NCBI GenBank assembly: GCA_963717985.1
Contig: CAVQYC010000008.1
Coordinates: 248,001-312,000 of the forward strand
From: BOG-1155 sp963717985
GTDB taxonomy: Bacteria > Desulfobacterota > Syntrophorhabdia > Syntrophorhabdales > WCHB1-27
Length of the DNA stretch: 64,000 bases
Reading direction: 5' to 3'
Below the pieces are notes generated by a model. The model did no database searches. It was given only the letters and a program-made list of their open reading frames with translations, and had not been told where the DNA came from. This document shows, piece by piece, positions 16,012 through 24,460 of this stretch. A program made the translations under genes and the position numbers. Numbering within the stretch: position 1 is the first letter of the stretch; each line of letters starts with the position of its first letter.

Positions 16012-17304
16012 TTATTCCTCTCTCGTGTCGAATACCCTTTTCGTCTTCCTCTCGGAGCGCGGCAGCTCTCCGTAGCAGCAGATATCGGCTTCGCAGCTTA
16101 CCATGATCTGTTTTTTCACCTCGGTTTCGATGAGCTTCTTGCACCGCGCATCATCGCCGGGTGCGCATTCCTTGCCCCTTTCCGCCTTTATGACCATGTA
16201 GTCTTTGCCGTCTTTGCCCCGCGTAAGATGGACCTGGTACTCACTGCCTATGCCGGGAATGGCCGAGAGCACGTGGTCGATCTGGCCCGGGTAGACGTTG
16301 ACGGCCCTGATAATGAACATATCGTCCGAGCGTCCAAGGAACCGGTCGTGGCGCGGCAGGATGGAGCCGCACGCGCACGTGCCGGGGATCGCCCTCGTGA
16401 GGTCCCTCGTCCGGTATCTGACGAGGGGCGCCGCCTCTTTCTGCAGCGTCGTCACGACCATCTCGCCGATCTGCCCTTCCGGCACGGGCTGAAGCGTGTC
16501 GGGGTCGAGGAACTCCACTATGTAGTAATCCGCCCAGTAGTGGATGCCTTGGTGATGGACGCAGTCGAGGCCGGTACCGGGGCCGTAGAGCTCGGTCATC
16601 CCCGGTATGTCGAATATGTGCTCCACGCCGAGAAGCTCTTTGATCCTGGCCCTCATGGCATCGCTCGACCGCTCCGACCCGAATATCACCTTCTTGAGTT
16701 TGATCTTATCCCTGATCCCCCTCTTCTCCACCTCCTCCGCCATGAGGAGACCCATGGAGGCAGTGCAGCACAGGACGGTGGTGCCGAAGTCGACGAGGAA
16801 ATCACACTGCATGTCGAGATTCCCCGGACCCATGGGTATGGCCATGGCGCCGAAGCGCTCGCACCCGTTCTGGAAGCCCGCGCCTGCGGTCCAGAGGCCG
16901 TAGCCGACACAGATCTGGACGCGGTCGGACGAGTTCATGCCGGCCATCTCGTAGCAGCGGGCAAAGAAGTGTGCCCAGTCGTCTATGTCCTTGGCCGTAT
17001 AGGAGAGGACTTTTCGTTTCCCCGTCGTGCCGCTAGAGGCGTGTATCCTCACCACGTCGTCCAGGGGCACGCTCAGAAGCGGGAAGGGGTACCCGGCCTT
17101 CAGGTCGTCGGCCATCGTAAAAGGCAGGAGCTTCAGGTCGTCGAGGGCCTTTATCTTATCCGGCGTCACCTTCGCTTCCTCGAATCTCCGGCGGTAAAAG
17201 GGCGAGCCGTGATACGTGTGGTGTACGGTCCACTTGAGTCTTTCGAGCTGGAAAGCAGCCAACTCTTCCCGTGTTTTCTGCGCGGGCATAAAGGTCTTTC
17301 CCAT
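16012..17304 (-). CDS. Phenylacetate-CoA ligase-family acyl-CoA ligase (PaaK-like)
   Basis: A 430-residue adenylate-forming enzyme of PaaK length. The P-loop-like motif ASSGTTGKRK is at residues 89-98, GMTELYGPG lies in the middle, and LVRYRTRDLTR with the Cys pair of CACGSILPRHDRFLGRSDDMFI lies before the C-terminal lid. These enzymes convert aryl or other carboxylic acids to CoA thioesters with ATP going to AMP and pyrophosphate. The gene sits between the mutase and hydroxylase genes in one leftward operon, so it probably activates a pathway intermediate. Its substrate is not evident. Confidence 0.88.
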   Translation of the reverse strand: MGKTFMPAQKTREELAAFQLERLKWTVHHTYHGSPFYRRRFEEAKVTPDKIKALDDLKLLPFTMADDLKAGYPFPLLSVPLDDVVRIHASSGTTGKRKVLSYTAKDIDDWAHFFARCYEMAGMNSSDRVQICVGYGLWTAGAGFQNGCERFGAMAIPMGPGNLDMQCDFLVDFGTTVLCCTASMGLLMAEEVEKRGIRDKIKLKKVIFGSERSSDAMRARIKELLGVEHIFDIPGMTELYGPGTGLDCVHHQGIHYWADYYIVEFLDPDTLQPVPEGQIGEMVVTTLQKEAAPLVRYRTRDLTRAIPGTCACGSILPRHDRFLGRSDDMFIIRAVNVYPGQIDHVLSAIPGIGSEYQVHLTRGKDGKDYMVIKAERGKECAPGDDARCKKLIETEVKKQIMVSCEADICCYGELPRSERKTKRVFDTREE

Positions 17305-17343
17305 ATCAACCCCCTCTATGGCATAGGCATGGCCGGGCGCCTT

Positions 17344-18972
17344 CTAAAAGAGGCTCGGCTCATCGAACTCTCCGAAAATATTCCTGAAAACAGCCGTCAT
17401 TTCCCCGACCGTCGCATAGGCCCTGCAGCAGTCCACGAGAAAGGGCATCACGTTCTTGCCCTCCCGGGTCGCCTTTTCGAGTTCATTGAGGCTTTTCGCG
17501 ACCTCCCGGTTATGCCTTTCCCGCTTTACCTGCTTCAGCCCTTCGATCTGCGTCGCAGCCGATTCCCAATTGTACTCGTGGAGCTCCACGTCTTTCGATT
17601 CCCCCTCGGTATGGATGTTGACCCCCACCTTGAGAAGCTCGCCTGACTGGATGCCCTTTTCGAACTCGTAGGCCTGCGCCGCCACGAGCCTTTGGACGTA
17701 GCCGGTTGCCACTGCCTGGACGATGCCGCCCACCTTCTCTATCCGCTCCATCTCCTCTTCTATCTTTTGTTCCATCTCCTTGGTCAGCGTCTCGATAAAG
17801 TAGCTGCCCGCCAAAGGGTCGACGGTATCCCTCAGGCCGATCTCATCCATGAGAAGCTGCAGGGTACGCAGCGATATAATGGCGGAATGGGGAGTGGGGA
17901 TGGTGTAGGCTTCATCGTAGCTGCACAAGGCGATGGTCTGGGCCCCCGAGAGGGCGGCGGCAAGGGCGTAGTAGGCGCCGCGCATGATGTTGTTCTCGGG
18001 CTGCGCCTTTGTGAGACCGTATCCCCCTCCGCCGAAGAGCCCCCGCAGGTGCATGTTCGACTCTTTCTTTACGCCGTATTTCTCCTTCAGGTTTCTCGCC
18101 CAGAGCTTGCGGGCCGCCCTGAACTTTGCCACCTGCTCCCAGATGTTGCCGAAGACGTTGAAGTTGAAGGAAAAGCGGCCGACGAAGGCGTCGACGTCGA
18201 AGCCCCTTGCCAGGACGTTATCGATATAGGCATTGGCGATAAGGATGCCACAGGCAATCTCCTGCGCGGGTGTCGCCCCAGATTCCCTGATGTGGTAGCC
18301 GCAGACGCTCACCGGGTTCGTCCGGGGAAGCACATTCATGGAGTACTCGATGGTGTCCCCGATCAGCTTTACCGCCGGCTCCACGGGGAAAATCCACGCG
18401 CCCCTGCCGATCATCTCTTTGAGGATGTCGTTCTGGGGGGTCGCCGAAATTACCTTCGGGCTGTAGCCGAACTTCTCGGCCATCGCCTGGTACATGGCGA
18501 GCATGATCGATGCCACGGCATTGATGGTGAGGCCCGATCCTATCTTTTCGAGATCGATGTCCTTGAAGGCTGCCTCGAAATCCCTGAGCGAATCGACCGC
18601 CATTCCCACCCGCCCCACTTCGCCTTCGGACATGGGATCATCCGAGTCGTAACCCATCTGCGTGGGGAGATCGAAGGCGACGTTCAGGCCCGTCTGTCCG
18701 TGAGCGATCATCAGCTTGAACCGCTCGTTCGTTTCAGAGGGCGTGCCGAAGCCCGTGTACTGTCTCGTGGTCCAGGCCCTGCTTCTGTAACCCTGCCGGT
18801 GTATGCCTCTCGTAAAGGGATACTCGCCGGGATCGCCCAGATCCCGCTCGTAGGAGAGACCGATCCGCTCAAGGTCAACGGGTCCGTAGACCGGTTTCAC
18901 GTGGATGCCGGACTGGAGCAGCACGTCCGTGATCTGGCCTTTCTGATCCTTTGTATATTTTGCAACTCCCAT
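17344..18972 (-). CDS. B12-dependent acyl-CoA mutase, large subunit (methylmalonyl-CoA mutase-like)
   Basis: A 542-residue catalytic subunit without its own B12 domain, which is encoded separately just upstream. RQYTGFG (Tyr72) matches the Tyr89 region of methylmalonyl-CoA mutase and the Arg at 190 (QNDILKEMIGR) matches Arg207, which binds the substrate carboxylate. Isobutyryl- and 2-hydroxyisobutyryl-CoA mutases change these positions, so a dicarboxylic acyl-CoA is favoured. Some neighbouring residues (ATPQND, GAWIFPVEPAV) differ from ordinary methylmalonyl-CoA mutases, so a related substrate such as ethylmalonyl-CoA is possible. It lies 8 bp after the B12 subunit gene and upstream of a CoA ligase. 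Confidence 0.85.
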   Translation of the reverse strand: MGVAKYTKDQKGQITDVLLQSGIHVKPVYGPVDLERIGLSYERDLGDPGEYPFTRGIHRQGYRSRAWTTRQYTGFGTPSETNERFKLMIAHGQTGLNVAFDLPTQMGYDSDDPMSEGEVGRVGMAVDSLRDFEAAFKDIDLEKIGSGLTINAVASIMLAMYQAMAEKFGYSPKVISATPQNDILKEMIGRGAWIFPVEPAVKLIGDTIEYSMNVLPRTNPVSVCGYHIRESGATPAQEIACGILIANAYIDNVLARGFDVDAFVGRFSFNFNVFGNIWEQVAKFRAARKLWARNLKEKYGVKKESNMHLRGLFGGGGYGLTKAQPENNIMRGAYYALAAALSGAQTIALCSYDEAYTIPTPHSAIISLRTLQLLMDEIGLRDTVDPLAGSYFIETLTKEMEQKIEEEMERIEKVGGIVQAVATGYVQRLVAAQAYEFEKGIQSGELLKVGVNIHTEGESKDVELHEYNWESAATQIEGLKQVKRERHNREVAKSLNELEKATREGKNVMPFLVDCCRAYATVGEMTAVFRNIFGEFDEPSLF

Positions 18973-18980
18973 TGTTCCTC

Positions 18981-19385
18981 CTAGGCCCGTCCCATGTGCT
19001 CGTTGATGAAAGCCACGATCTCGGAAAAGCCGGCGCCGCCGGGAAAAACGCCCGACACGCCAAGCGCCTTGAGCCGGCCCACATCCTGACTCGGGATCAC
19101 TCCTCCCACGATGACCATCTTCTCTCCTATCCCTTCCTGACTCACTTTTTTCATGAGCTTTTCAACGATTGGGATGTGGGCGCCGCTCATGATCGAAAGC
19201 CCTATGATGTCCACATCCTCCTGGATAGCGATCCTCACGATCTGGTCGACGGTCCTATGGAGGCCCGTATAAATCACTTCCATGCCTGCCTCTTTGAGCG
19301 CGTGGGCTACCACCTTGGCCCCCCTGTCATGGCCGTCGAGACCCGGTTTGGCTATCAACACCCTTATGCTTTTTTGATTCTCCAA
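18981..19385 (-). CDS. B12-binding small subunit of the acyl-CoA mutase
   Basis: A 134-residue cobalamin-binding domain: RVLIAKPGLDGHDRGAKV carries D-x-H-x-x-G, in which the His ligates cobalt from below; GLSIMSGAH and VGGVIP are the other two signatures. Small B12 subunits of this length pair with truncated mutase large subunits, as here. It is the first gene of a leftward operon of eight genes. Its upstream region (19386-19452) holds a palindrome thought to bind the GntR protein encoded next door. Confidence 0.92.
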   Translation of the reverse strand: MENQKSIRVLIAKPGLDGHDRGAKVVAHALKEAGMEVIYTGLHRTVDQIVRIAIQEDVDIIGLSIMSGAHIPIVEKLMKKVSQEGIGEKMVIVGGVIPSQDVGRLKALGVSGVFPGGAGFSEIVAFINEHMGRA

Positions 19386-19416
19386 GGTCTCCTCCCGAGA
19401 TCGGATTTGCTATTCA

Positions 19417-19430
19417 GTATACGGTATACC
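19417..19430. promoter_or_regulatory. Predicted GntR operator over the mutase operon promoter
   Basis: On the coding (minus) strand this reads GGTATAC-C-GTATAC, the same motif as at 25771-25785 and identical to 33945-33958. The TATACT overlapping its right half could be a -10 box, with TTGCGG 18 bases upstream, so a bound repressor would block polymerase. It lies about 32 bp upstream of the B12 subunit start. Confidence 0.65.
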
Positions 19431-19452
19431 ATTAACGAGCCGCAAAGAGCCT

Positions 19453-20166
19453 TCACATTTCCTTTCCCGATTCCATATCTTTTATGAGAATGTCTCTCCC
19501 CCGCAGCAGATGCATCCTCACGAGCTTCTCGACCCTTTCCCCGTCCCCTTCCTTCATCGCCTGCACGATCTTTTCGTGCTCGGAGAGAGAAATTGCCGCA
19601 TAATCCATGCAGGTGAGGAGCACTTTCCTGTACCGGGAGATAAAATCGCGGAAATTTGCTATAAGCGCATAGAGCTTTCTGCTCCCTGATGTGCTGAAAA
19701 TGATCTCGTCGAGCTGGTTGTTCAACTGGGTCATGTTGGCGATGTCGCGCCGCTCCAGCGCATCCCTGTACAGCTTCAGGACGTTCTCCAGCCTGTCAAT
19801 CGTCGATGCATTCATGTGCCCTGTGGCCAGGGCCGCCGCGTAGCTCTCGAGACATGCCCGTATGCCGAAGGTCTCCTCTATCTCCTTCCTGGAGGGATTT
19901 TTTACAATAAAGCCTCCCTTTTCCAGCTTCTCGATGAGGCCGTCCTGCTCCAGCTTCTTGATTGCCTCTCTCACGGGTATCCTGCTGATCCCCATCTGGG
20001 CGGATAAGGCGCTCTCCACGAGCCTCTGTCCGGGATGAAGGTCCCCCCTCACGATCGCCCCTTTTAATGAGACATACGCCATTTCCCCTATGGGACGTGA
20101 TTTGCCCACCACCCTTATCCCCTTGAGCGGGTTCTTGATCTTGCCTGCCGTCTCCTGGGTCCCCAC
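19453..20166 (-). CDS. GntR-family regulator with FCD domain
   Basis: A 237-residue regulator. The winged helix (IVRGDLHPGQRLVESALSAQMGISRIPVREAIKKLEQDG) covers about residues 38-80 and has the GntR signature; the rest is the all-helical FCD ligand-binding domain of the FadR subfamily (RACLESYAAALA ... EHEKIVQAMKEGD). Such proteins are usually repressors released by a pathway acid or acyl-CoA. It lies between etfA and the mutase operon. Three copies of a GGTATAC-N-GTATAC palindrome in this window stand before operons of the island and are its likely targets. Confidence 0.9.
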   Translation of the reverse strand: MGTQETAGKIKNPLKGIRVVGKSRPIGEMAYVSLKGAIVRGDLHPGQRLVESALSAQMGISRIPVREAIKKLEQDGLIEKLEKGGFIVKNPSRKEIEETFGIRACLESYAAALATGHMNASTIDRLENVLKLYRDALERRDIANMTQLNNQLDEIIFSTSGSRKLYALIANFRDFISRYRKVLLTCMDYAAISLSEHEKIVQAMKEGDGERVEKLVRMHLLRGRDILIKDMESGKEM

Positions 20167-20240
20167 CTGCTATTCCTCCTCCCGTCGTTGCCGGTATTGC
20201 CTTCCACACCCACGCGCCGCCGCCTTCCCTTTATCCATGG

Positions 20241-21218
20241 CTACGTGGAAAGCCTCTTCTTCAGCTCAGCGGTCATTGCGGGGACCACCTCGAAGAGGTC
20301 GCCCACTATGCCATAATCGGCGTAGTTAAAGATAATCGCGTTCGGGTCCTTGTTGATCGCGAGGACCACCTTCGATGTATCCATGCCCATGATATGATGG
20401 ATAGCACCCGAGATCCCGGCTGCGACATAGAGCTTCGGGGAGACCGTTTTTCCGCTCTTGCCCACCTGATCCCCTTCATCCCGCCATTTCGCATCGACCA
20501 CGGACCTCGTTGCCCCGACCGCGCCGCCGACTACCTCGGCGAGTTCTTCGATGAGCGCGAAATTCTCCGGTGCCTTCAGCCCGCGGCCGCCTGAAACGAT
20601 GATATCCGCCTCGGTAAGGTCGACCTTGCCCCTCGGCTTTTCCTCTACCCGCAGCACCCTGGTTTTCACCTGAGCGGCCGAAAGGGAGGCCGGTCTCTCC
20701 ACAAATTGGCCGGGTTTGTCACCGGCGCCGATAACGTCGAAGGTGTTCGGCCTGGTAGTGACGATAGCAGGGTAGCCGGTGCAGGAGACCTCAGTCAAAA
20801 CCTTTCCACCGTATACAGGTCTCACGAACGTGACAGGATCCTCAAGCCACTTGACGGCGGTGACATCGGAAACAATCCCGCATCCAAGCAGGACCGCTAC
20901 CCTCGGGAGAAAGTCACGCCCCATCTGGGTGGCCCCTGCAAGGATCATCTTTGGACCCGACTCACGGGCATATGCACCGAAAGCTAGGCTGAACCCTTCG
21001 GCTGTATAGGCATCGAGGAGAGGGTCACGGATGTGGACGAGGGTGTCCGCATAATAGATGAGTTTTTCCTTGACTGCCGGCGGCAGCCGGCCGAGCGTGA
21101 CGGCTTCCACCGAATAACGTCCGGCTTGCGCGAGTTTCTTCCCCTCGCTCAAGAGCTCCAGCGAGGCCTTCTTCACCTCGTCTCCCTTTATCTCCACAAA
21201 TATGAGTATCTTATCCAT
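20241..21218 (-). CDS. etfA: Electron transfer flavoprotein alpha subunit
   Basis: A 325-residue EtfA. The C-terminal FAD domain is canonical: VGATRSVVDAKWR, GKTVSPKLYVAAGISG, HIMGMDTSKVVLAINKDPNA and FNYADYGIVGDLFEVVP. It accepts electrons from the two acyl-CoA dehydrogenases encoded upstream and passes them to a membrane quinone oxidoreductase not present in the window. It starts 12 bp after etfB in the same operon. Confidence 0.96.
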   Translation of the reverse strand: MDKILIFVEIKGDEVKKASLELLSEGKKLAQAGRYSVEAVTLGRLPPAVKEKLIYYADTLVHIRDPLLDAYTAEGFSLAFGAYARESGPKMILAGATQMGRDFLPRVAVLLGCGIVSDVTAVKWLEDPVTFVRPVYGGKVLTEVSCTGYPAIVTTRPNTFDVIGAGDKPGQFVERPASLSAAQVKTRVLRVEEKPRGKVDLTEADIIVSGGRGLKAPENFALIEELAEVVGGAVGATRSVVDAKWRDEGDQVGKSGKTVSPKLYVAAGISGAIHHIMGMDTSKVVLAINKDPNAIIFNYADYGIVGDLFEVVPAMTAELKKRLST

Positions 21219-21230
21219 CCGGCTTAACCC

Positions 21231-22013
21231 CTAAATGACCCTTTCTACGTCCATGAGAATTCTTACCGCTTCACGTGCGGCCTCGGCCGGCTCTCCGGCA
21301 ATGAGCCGCACCTGGGGCTTCTTCTTCGGCGCGAGGTAGCGGCCGATTTTCACCTTTGCCCCGCCTTTGCCCACCTGGGCCGGCGCAAGATCGAGATCCT
21401 CGGGTGTCAGCCTCGGTATCTGGGCCTTCATGGCCTTCATCACGCCGGTGATCAGGGGCACCCTGGGCTCATTCAGCCCTTTCTGCGCGGTAAACACCGC
21501 CGGAAGGTCCACTTCCATTACCTCCGTCCCTCCCTCTATGAGGGATTCGGCCACTGCCTTGCCCTCGGCGATATCGAGCTTTACGATAGCGCCCACATGG
21601 GGCAGCCCCAGAAACTGGGCAACCATCGGCCCCACCTCACCCCGGTCATCATCGACGGCCTGCTTTCCGCAGAGGATGATGTCGCACGCCTCCTTCGAGA
21701 CGGCTCTGCTCAGGGCCAGCGCCGTCGTGTAGCCGTCCCCGTCAAGGAAGGCTTCGTGGTCGAGGAGAAGGGCAGCATCTGCCCCCATGGCGATGGCCGT
21801 CCTCATGGCTTCCGTGGCCTTGCCTGTCCCCAGGGTGATCACTTTTACCCGCCCGCCGTGCCGTTCTCTTATCCTGAGCGCCTCTTCCAGGGCGAACTCA
21901 TCAAAGAAGTTCATGGCAAACTTCTGCTCGAACGCCAGTTCCCGGCCCTCACCCGTTATTTCGATCAATGCCTCGGCATCGGGTACCTGCTTCGCCAGCA
22001 CGACAATGTTCAT
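21231..22013 (-). CDS. etfB: Electron transfer flavoprotein beta subunit
   Basis: A 260-residue EtfB with the family signatures NFFDEFALEEALRIRE, GKATEAMRTAIAMGAD and CGKQAVDDDRGEVGP, and the extended C-terminal arm that wraps EtfA. It binds AMP or FAD depending on ETF type; nothing here shows a bifurcating type with certainty. It follows the acyl-CoA dehydrogenase by 15 bp. Confidence 0.96.
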   Translation of the reverse strand: MNIVVLAKQVPDAEALIEITGEGRELAFEQKFAMNFFDEFALEEALRIRERHGGRVKVITLGTGKATEAMRTAIAMGADAALLLDHEAFLDGDGYTTALALSRAVSKEACDIILCGKQAVDDDRGEVGPMVAQFLGLPHVGAIVKLDIAEGKAVAESLIEGGTEVMEVDLPAVFTAQKGLNEPRVPLITGVMKAMKAQIPRLTPEDLDLAPAQVGKGGAKVKIGRYLAPKKKPQVRLIAGEPAEAAREAVRILMDVERVI

Positions 22014-22028
22014 GCGGATGCCTCCTCG

Positions 22029-23177
22029 TCACAGCTTTCCTATAATCATTCTGCCCAGAAGGTCCTTTATGATCTCGTGGGTGCCGCCGCCATAAAGCAG
22101 GAAGCGCGCGTCCCTGAAGTGGCGCTGGGGGTTATACTCGTGGGCAAAACCATTGGCTCCCCATATGCGCGTCACCTCGTCAACGACCTTGCAGCACGCC
22201 TCCGTGGCGTACATCTTTGCCATAGCCGCCTCTTTGCGGCATGACAGTTTCTCCCTGATCCGCCACGCGGCATGGTAGATCATGAGCCTGCTCGCCTCCA
22301 TCTCGGTGGCCATGTCGGCAAACTTGGCCCTGATGAGCTGGTACGTCCCGATCGGTTTCCCGAAGGCGACACGTTTCCTCGCATATTCGAGCCCTTCCCC
22401 GAAAGCCGCCTGGGCGATCCCGAGTGCCATGGCGCCCGTCATCACCCGCACCTCGTCCAGTATCTCGCCCAGATACTCAACCCCCTTGTTTAGCTCTTTT
22501 CCCAGGAGGTTCTCCTCGGGTACCCTCACGTTGTCAAAGACGAGTTCCCCCGTGATGGTCCCCCTGCAGCCCAGCTTGTCGAGCACCTGTCCGGCGGAAA
22601 AGCCGGGTGTCCCCTTCTCGACGAGGAAAAAATTGAGGCCCTTGGCGCCCAGAGAGAGATCGGTCGTAGCGAGGACGGTGGCCACATCGGCAATGGGACC
22701 GTTCGTGATCCACATCTTGGTGCCGTTTATCACCCATTCCTTGCCGTCCTTCCGTGCGGTTGTCCTCGTGGCCGATAGGTCGGACCCCGATTGGTCCTCG
22801 GTAAAACACATGGTACCGATCTTCTCGCCCTTCATGGCGGGGTAGAGGCAGCGCTTCTTCATCTCGTCGGAGCCGAAGCGGTAGATGAAATAGGTGCCCA
22901 TGAGGATGTTCATGATCACGCTCTGGGCAAACCCAACCGATCCCCTCGCTATCTGTTCGTAGAAGATCATCGCCGTCACCGGGTCTGCGTTCATGCCCCC
23001 TATCTCCTCCGGGTACCGCAAGCCCAGGTAGCCGAGTGAGCCGAACTCCCGCCAGAGCGCCCACGGGAATTCGTCCTTCTCGTCGATTTCCCTGGCCTTG
23101 GGCACGATCATGCGGTCGACCGTGTCCGTGATCATCTTCTTGAAGAACTCCTGTTCTTCCGTGAGCGCGAAATCCAT
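22029..23177 (-). CDS. Acyl-CoA dehydrogenase (second of a pair)
   Basis: A 382-residue FAD enzyme with the acyl-CoA dehydrogenase motifs CFTEDQSGSDLSATRT, KMWITNGPIADV and the C-terminal LLYGGGTHEI. Where medium- and short-chain enzymes have the catalytic Glu (Y-E-G-T), this protein has Gly, so the base must lie elsewhere, as in isovaleryl- and long-chain enzymes; an E-V-R in the preceding long helix is a candidate. It sits 25 bp after a paralogue and before etfBA, forming one dehydrogenation module. The substrate is unknown; branched or cyclic acyl-CoA is possible. Confidence 0.9.
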   Translation of the reverse strand: MDFALTEEQEFFKKMITDTVDRMIVPKAREIDEKDEFPWALWREFGSLGYLGLRYPEEIGGMNADPVTAMIFYEQIARGSVGFAQSVIMNILMGTYFIYRFGSDEMKKRCLYPAMKGEKIGTMCFTEDQSGSDLSATRTTARKDGKEWVINGTKMWITNGPIADVATVLATTDLSLGAKGLNFFLVEKGTPGFSAGQVLDKLGCRGTITGELVFDNVRVPEENLLGKELNKGVEYLGEILDEVRVMTGAMALGIAQAAFGEGLEYARKRVAFGKPIGTYQLIRAKFADMATEMEASRLMIYHAAWRIREKLSCRKEAAMAKMYATEACCKVVDEVTRIWGANGFAHEYNPQRHFRDARFLLYGGGTHEIIKDLLGRMIIGKL

Positions 23178-23202
23178 TAACCCCCTCCTTATGTAATGGC
23201 GT

Positions 23203-24348
23203 TCACCTGGTTTTCTTCAGCGTATCCCGTGCGATGAGCGTCTTCAGTATCTCCGATGTCCCTCCGCCGAAGAGGAGGAAGCGGGCGTCCCTGAAATATC
23301 TCTGCGCCGGATATTCCTCCGCTATGCCGCAGGCCCCGTGTATGCGGGTCACCTCGTCCGCCACGAAGCAGGCGGTCTCTGTCGAATAGAGCTTCGCCAT
23401 GGCTGCCTCCTTGCCCGTGGCCACCCCGCCGTCCTTGAGCCAGGCCGCGTAATAGGTGAGGAACTCCGATGCCTTGATGCGCATCTCCATCTCCGCGATC
23501 TTTTCCTGGATGAGCTGGAAGCTCCCGATACTGCGGCCAAAGGCCTCCCGCTCGCGGGCATACTTGAGTCCCGCCGCGAAGGAAGCCTTCGAGAGCCCCA
23601 GGCCGAGGCCCGCGATCATCGTCCGTATCTCGCTCAATATGTCGTTGAGGTGCTGTGCCCCTTTGCCTTCCTGGCCGAGGAAATTCTCCTCGGGTATGCG
23701 GCACCCGTCGAAAATAAGCTCTGCCGTGTTCGCCCCCCGGGCCGATATCTTCTCGATCTTCTGGCCCACCGAGAATCCCGGGGTGCCCTTCTCCACGAGG
23801 AAAAAGCCGAGGCCGTCGAGCCTCTTGGCGGGATCGGTCGTGGCGGCGACGGTCACGAAGTCGGCAACCGGGCCGCTCGTGATCCACATCTTCCTGCCCG
23901 TGATTACATATGCGCGGCCGTCCTTTACGGCCCTCGTCTTGATCGACCCGAGGTCGGAGCCGCAGTCAGGCTCGGTAAAGGCAATGGTGCCGATCTTCTC
24001 GCCCTGTATGGCCGGGATGAGGCACCGCTCCTTCTGCCCTTCCGTGCCGAAATGATGGATGAAATCCGTCCCCATGAGGCACTGCATGGTGACAACCGCC
24101 GCGAGCCCCATCGATACCTTCGCGATCTCTTCGGCGAGGATCGTAAAGGTTACGCAATCGGCCCCCATCCCACCGATCTCCGCGGGATACCTGATCCCGT
24201 AATAGCCGAGCTTCCCCAGCTTTTTGAAGACATCGAAGGGGAATTCATCCGCCCTGTCGATATCTTCCGCCTTAGGCACGAGACGGGAGAGGGTCTGCGC
24301 TGCCCGTTCCCTGAAAAACCGCTGGGTCTCCGTCAGTCTGAAGTCCAA
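23203..24348 (-). CDS. Acyl-CoA dehydrogenase (first of a pair)
   Basis: A 381-residue paralogue of the next gene, with AFTEPDCGSDLGSIKTRA, RKMWITSGPVADF and a C-terminal FGGGTSEILKTLIARD. Like its neighbour it has Gly in place of the usual Y-E-G-T glutamate and an E-I-R in the helix before. The pair may dehydrogenate two successive intermediates or form a heteromeric enzyme, as described for some aromatic and cyclohexane carboxylate pathways. It begins 112 bp after the CoA-transferase gene; no terminator is visible in that gap. Confidence 0.9.
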   Translation of the reverse strand: MDFRLTETQRFFRERAAQTLSRLVPKAEDIDRADEFPFDVFKKLGKLGYYGIRYPAEIGGMGADCVTFTILAEEIAKVSMGLAAVVTMQCLMGTDFIHHFGTEGQKERCLIPAIQGEKIGTIAFTEPDCGSDLGSIKTRAVKDGRAYVITGRKMWITSGPVADFVTVAATTDPAKRLDGLGFFLVEKGTPGFSVGQKIEKISARGANTAELIFDGCRIPEENFLGQEGKGAQHLNDILSEIRTMIAGLGLGLSKASFAAGLKYAREREAFGRSIGSFQLIQEKIAEMEMRIKASEFLTYYAAWLKDGGVATGKEAAMAKLYSTETACFVADEVTRIHGACGIAEEYPAQRYFRDARFLLFGGGTSEILKTLIARDTLKKTR

Positions 24349-24460
24349 TTGATCCCCTTATGTTTCCAAGGGCACGCCCGGCTCGTGTTCTTCATCCGCT
24401 CCTGGAGGGCAGGTGGTGCCGGCAAGCTCTTCCTTAATAGTCAAGGCCACACTTCGCTCT

